From Alteribacillus sp041949975 (lineage in GTDB: Bacteria > Bacillota > Bacilli > Bacillales > Marinococcaceae): a stretch of DNA of 64,000 nucleotides. The stretch is taken from NCBI RefSeq assembly GCF_041949975.1, contig NZ_JBHFQG010000001.1:248001-312000 (forward strand). The letters run 5' to 3'. A program made the translations under genes and the position numbers. Under the pieces are notes generated by a model that ran no database searches, was not told the DNA's origin, and worked only from the letters and a program-made list of their open reading frames with translations. Below, piece after piece: positions 60,659 to 64,000 of this stretch. How positions within the stretch are numbered: position 1 is the stretch's first letter; each line of letters begins with the position of its first letter.

Positions 60659-61990
60659 ATGAAAAAGCTATTTGGACTTTTATGGGCACTGGCTCTTTTG
60701 CTGCTCATAGCGGCTTGCGGAGCTGACGAATCAGGCTCAGAAGGGGAAGATAGTGTTGAACCTGCTGAAGAAACCGGTGGAGATGCTGAACAGGCTGCCG
60801 GAGAAGGCGGTGGTGAAGGTGACCTTGAAATATTCAGCTGGTGGACCGGAGCTGGAGAAGAAGACGGTCTAAATGCGCTGATTGAACGTTTTGAAGAAGA
60901 ACATCCGGATATTTCGGTGGAAAACGCAGCGGTTGCAGGCGGAGCTGGTACAAATGCAAAAGCAGTGCTGGCAACGCGGATGCAGGGTAATGATCCTCCT
61001 TCTACCTTCCAGGTGCATGGCGGGGAAGAACTGAACCAAAGCTGGGTAGCTGCAGATAAAATGGAACCGCTAAATGATTTTTATGAAGAAGAAGATTTGA
61101 TGGATAAATTCCCAGAAGAACTGATTGACTTAGTCAGCCATGAAGGCAATATCTATTCTGTGCCGGTGAACATACACCGCGGGAACGTTATTTTTTATAA
61201 TATGAGTGTATTGGAAGAGCACGGGCTGGAACCGCCGACTACCTTTGATGAGTTTTTTGAAGTAGCTGAAGAACTGGAAGCTGCCGGGGTTACGCCTTTA
61301 GCTTTAGGAGATAAAGAATCTTGGACGGCTACTCAAATTTTCGAAAATGTTTTACTTGGAACGCTTGGAGCGGAGGATTATCAAGCGCTTTGGAATGGAG
61401 ATATCAGCTTTGACAACGAACGTGCAGCTCAAGCAGCTGATACCTTTGGGCAAATGCTTGAATATGTCAATGACGACCACGCTTCTAGAAACTGGCAGGA
61501 TGCAGCGCAGCTCGTAGCAGAAGGAGAGGCAGCTATGATCAATATGGGGGACTGGGCAAAAGGATATTTTGTCAATGACCTCGATCTTGGAGTAAATGAA
61601 GACTTTGGCTATCTGCCATTCCCTGAAACAGATGGAAACTTCATGGTAATTACTGATACATTCGGCCTTCCAAAAGGAGTAGAAAATCCGGATGACGTGA
61701 AGAAATTCTTGTCCGTTCTTGCTTCGGTAGAAGGGCAGGATGACTTTAATACACTGAAAGGTTCTATTCCTGCACGAGTAGACGCTGATACATCGAAGTA
61801 TGACGAGTATGGCACTGACACGATTGAAGACTTCCAGGAGTCTAACCTGACACCAAGTCTTGCGCATGGTTCTGCAGCATCAGAAGGATATCTCACAAAA
61901 GCAAATCAAGCTGTAAACATCTTTGTGACGCAAGGAGACACTGAGCGTTTGCTGGAATCTCTTGAAACAGCAAGAGTAGAAGAAGATTAA
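60659..61990 (+). CDS. sugar ABC transporter substrate-binding lipoprotein (set 3)
   Basis: A 443-residue lipid-anchored receptor. Its signal peptide ends in the lipobox LLIAACGA, followed by a 40-residue Glu/Gly linker and the family 1 binding fold (LEIFSWWTGAGEEDGLNALI, FEEEHPDISVENAAVAGG, VPVNIHRGNVIFYNMSVLEE, EPPTTFDEFFEVAEEL). It resembles receptors for glucose/mannose or glucosides of the Thermus/Streptomyces type. ATG 60659 follows GGGGGAT and is confirmed by the signal peptide. It is the first gene of an operon under a cre-overlapped promoter and is followed by two hairpins. Confidence 0.9.
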   Translation: MKKLFGLLWALALLLLIAACGADESGSEGEDSVEPAEETGGDAEQAAGEGGGEGDLEIFSWWTGAGEEDGLNALIERFEEEHPDISVENAAVAGGAGTNAKAVLATRMQGNDPPSTFQVHGGEELNQSWVAADKMEPLNDFYEEEDLMDKFPEELIDLVSHEGNIYSVPVNIHRGNVIFYNMSVLEEHGLEPPTTFDEFFEVAEELEAAGVTPLALGDKESWTATQIFENVLLGTLGAEDYQALWNGDISFDNERAAQAADTFGQMLEYVNDDHASRNWQDAAQLVAEGEAAMINMGDWAKGYFVNDLDLGVNEDFGYLPFPETDGNFMVITDTFGLPKGVENPDDVKKFLSVLASVEGQDDFNTLKGSIPARVDADTSKYDEYGTDTIEDFQESNLTPSLAHGSAASEGYLTKANQAVNIFVTQGDTERLLESLETARVEED

Positions 61991-61997
61991 TATACAG

Positions 61998-62074
61998 TCA
62001 GCATGTTGTGAGTGATATTTCATGCTGAGTTTCATGTTGGCAGGTCTGGCTCCTCATCATTACGGGCCAGGCCT
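61998..62074 (+). terminator. two tandem hairpins between binding protein and permease
   Basis: The first is an 8-bp perfect stem (tcagcatg / catgctga, 61998-62028). The second is a 9-bp stem with G-T pairs (aggtctggc / gccaggcct, 62042-62074). No long T-run follows, so they more likely slow 3'-end decay of the receptor mRNA than stop transcription fully. Confidence 0.65.
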
Positions 62075-62135
62075 CTCTCTATATTATCAAATTGAAACCA
62101 TGTTGTTGAACAACCTCTTTACTAGGATGATCTCT

Positions 62136-63068
62136 ATGGCGGTTAATGTAAAAAGAAGAAAAAAAATAAGTAGTGATCAGTGGACCGCAGTAGCCTTTTT
62201 AACTCCATCTGTTGTGCTGCTTGGCATCTTCATATACGGATTTATTGGTTGGACAGGATATGTATCCTTGAGTAATTGGAATACATTAACTCCGGATTTT
62301 TCATTTGCTGGTTTATCCAATTATTTATATTTATTTAGTGATTTTCGTTTTCAAGCAGATTTAAGAAACACCTTGTTTTTTACAATCTTTTTTATCGGTC
62401 TTGTCATTATCCTAGGTTTAGGTTTGGCCATTTTAATAGACCAGAAGCTAAAAGGGGAATCATTTTTTCGAAATATCTTTTTGTTCCCGATGGCTCTCTC
62501 ATTCGTTGTTACTGGGGTAGTTTGGCAATGGCTGTTAAACCCTTCTACAGGTTTCAACCAATTTTTAGAAGTGTTTGGGATTCAGCCGCTTTGGTATACC
62601 GATACAAATATACTGGCAGGCTTTCAATGGGGAGCCATTCAATTTGGTGTTCCCGTTGCCATTATTGCGGTCGTAATTGCAGCAGTATGGCAGATGACTG
62701 GATTTTCCCTTGCCATGTATCTGGCTGGGCTGCGTGGTATTCCCGATGAGCTGAGAGAAGCAGCCAGAGTGGATGGAGCAACTGAACTTCAAGTGTACCG
62801 GAAAGTTGTTATTCCAATGCTTATGCCGATTACTGTCAGTGTAGTTATTATCATGGCGCATATTTCTCTTAAAATATTTGATCTCGTTTATGCGATGACA
62901 GGCTCAGGGGCTAATTTTGTCACGGACGTGCCCGGTGTCTATATGTTTGAAACGACTTTCCGCGGAAACTATTATGCGCAAGGGGCGGCAATTGCGATTA
63001 TTATGTTAATTTTAGTAGCAGTCTTTATTGTTCCGTACCTTTGGTATAACAGAAAGGGGGAGAGCTGA
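62136..63068 (+). CDS. MalF-type sugar ABC permease (set 3)
   Basis: A 310-residue membrane channel subunit with six predicted spans and the EAA loop REAARVDGATELQVYRKVVI. ATG 62136 is preferred because the basic start (VNVKRRKK) leads straight into the first span and AGGAT lies 8 bases upstream; an ATG nine bases earlier is possible, and the longer open frame upstream crosses the hairpins and is not coding. It overlaps the next permease gene by one base (TGATG). Confidence 0.9.
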   Translation: MAVNVKRRKKISSDQWTAVAFLTPSVVLLGIFIYGFIGWTGYVSLSNWNTLTPDFSFAGLSNYLYLFSDFRFQADLRNTLFFTIFFIGLVIILGLGLAILIDQKLKGESFFRNIFLFPMALSFVVTGVVWQWLLNPSTGFNQFLEVFGIQPLWYTDTNILAGFQWGAIQFGVPVAIIAVVIAAVWQMTGFSLAMYLAGLRGIPDELREAARVDGATELQVYRKVVIPMLMPITVSVVIIMAHISLKIFDLVYAMTGSGANFVTDVPGVYMFETTFRGNYYAQGAAIAIIMLILVAVFIVPYLWYNRKGES

Positions 63069-63889
63069 TGGCGTCATTAAAAGTAGAAAATCTGATAAAA
63101 TACTTTATTTTAATTGTGCTTGCTGCTGTGTTTCTTTCTCCAGTTTATGTCATTTTAGTCACAAGTTTAAAGCCATTAGATGAAGTGTCATTGAATACGA
63201 TGTGGACCCTGCCGTCAGCAATTGACTTTAGCAGCTACAGCCATGCGTTTTCAGAGCTTGCCCCCAATTTTATGAATAGTATATATCTTGTCGTTCCGGC
63301 GACACTTTTATCAGCTCTGCTTGGGGCTATGAACGGCTATGTACTGTCAAAATGGAAATTTAAAGGAGCAGACCTGCTTTTCACATTAATGCTGTTTGGT
63401 ATGTTTATTCCATATCAAAGCATATTAATCCCGCTCATTCAATTTTTAAGAAGCATTGATTTATATAACTCGATTGCTGGCCTGGTTTTAACACACGTAG
63501 TGTATGGATTGCCGATTACAACGCTGATGTTTAGAAATTTCTATGCAAATATTCCAGATACAATGATTGAAGCAGCTAAGATTGATGGCGCCAGCTTTCT
63601 CGGTATTTTCCGGCGCATTATTCTGCCGCTGTCTGTTACCGGGTTTGTTGTGGTAGCCATCTGGCAGTTTACAAACATCTGGAACGAATTTTTATTTGCC
63701 GTTACGATCACGAACTCAAACAGCCAGCCGATCATGGTGGCCCTGCAAAATTTATCAGGAAGCCAGATTGTGCAGTGGAATGTGCAGATGGCAGGAGCAT
63801 TGATTGCGGCTCTGCCCACGTTAATTGTTTATATCATTCTTGGAAAATATTTTGTAAGAGGTTTATTAGCAGGATCTGTGAAAGGATAA
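63068..63889 (+). CDS. MalG-type sugar ABC permease (set 3)
   Basis: A 273-residue channel subunit with the EAA loop IEAAKIDGASFLGIFRRIIL, the WNEFLFAVTI segment and C terminus FVRGLLAGSVKG. Its ATG shares a base with the stop of the MalF-type gene, after an AAGGGGGAG site. It completes the importer. No ATPase gene follows before the terminator, so a shared ATPase is needed. Confidence 0.92.
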   Translation: MASLKVENLIKYFILIVLAAVFLSPVYVILVTSLKPLDEVSLNTMWTLPSAIDFSSYSHAFSELAPNFMNSIYLVVPATLLSALLGAMNGYVLSKWKFKGADLLFTLMLFGMFIPYQSILIPLIQFLRSIDLYNSIAGLVLTHVVYGLPITTLMFRNFYANIPDTMIEAAKIDGASFLGIFRRIILPLSVTGFVVVAIWQFTNIWNEFLFAVTITNSNSQPIMVALQNLSGSQIVQWNVQMAGALIAALPTLIVYIILGKYFVRGLLAGSVKG

Positions 63890-63897
63890 TAGGGAAT

Positions 63898-63934
63898 AAG
63901 CCGGTTCGGTCCGGAGCAGTCGAACCGGCTTTGC
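63898..63934 (+). terminator. terminator of the third ABC importer operon
   Basis: A perfect 11-bp stem (aagccggttcg / cgaaccggctt) with a 12-base loop, starting 9 bases after the permease stop codon. Confidence 0.85.
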
Positions 63935-64000
63935 AATGGGAACATTTATTTCTTAAAAGTTTCATAGTGGACGAGCTCACTATGATCTGGCGGGGTTTTC

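Overview
The window looks like a chromosomal segment from a Gram-positive Bacillaceae bacterium, possibly a salt- or alkali-tolerant one. This is inferred from strong AGGAGG-type ribosome sites, frequent GTG and TTG starts, lipoprotein-anchored binding proteins with very acidic mature parts, CcpA-type cre sites, LacI regulators with their operators, and protein families typical of Bacillus relatives. I saw no rRNA, tRNA, CRISPR array, prophage or insertion sequence.

Layout. 1-0.9 kb: the end of a glucose-type PTS EIICB gene. 1.1-5.3 kb: a DcuS/CitA-type sensor, its regulator and a DASS dicarboxylate symporter. 5.5-11.2 kb: a secreted protein with 28-residue repeats, an OmpR-type two-component system, cobT, an epimerase and a structured candidate ncRNA. 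The secreted-protein gene and the ncRNA share an almost identical promoter module (A6T6, then TGACAT-N5-TGACAT, then 10 bp to the -10). 11.3-15.3 kb: a frameshifted coiled-coil gene, a short flavoprotein, a HAD hydrolase and an AsnO-like asparagine synthetase.

15.4-29.3 kb is a double alpha-glucoside island. Each half has a LacI regulator with visible operators, a GH13 glucosidase and an ABC binding protein. In the first half the two permease genes have been merged and broken by one deletion. The second half is intact and adds a FAD oxidoreductase and a YesL-like membrane protein. Both glucosidases carry Val after the catalytic Asp, which in this family points to alpha-1,6 bonds.

29.7-44.6 kb is an acyl-CoA catabolic island: thiolase, TRAP transporter, TetR regulator, acyl-CoA ligase, an ACAD11-like dehydrogenase, two oxidoreductases, three crotonases, a 3-hydroxyacyl-CoA dehydrogenase and an ACAD10/11-type kinase. 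Dehydrogenase plus kinase as separate genes suggests degradation of 4-hydroxy acids through 4-phospho-acyl-CoA.

44.8-50.8 kb: a luciferase-like monooxygenase, then the galactose operon galK-galE-galT, a galM-like relic and a LacI/GalR regulator. 50.8-56.5 kb: a racemase-like gene, an SSS symporter with an overlapping 36-residue membrane protein, a ureohydrolase with an altered metal site, and a secreted 5'-nucleotidase. 56.6-63.9 kb: a membrane-anchored sugar-binding protein, a YesM-like kinase and a YesN-like regulator, followed by a sugar ABC importer under a cre-overlapped promoter. The ABC ATPase for all the importers must be encoded elsewhere.
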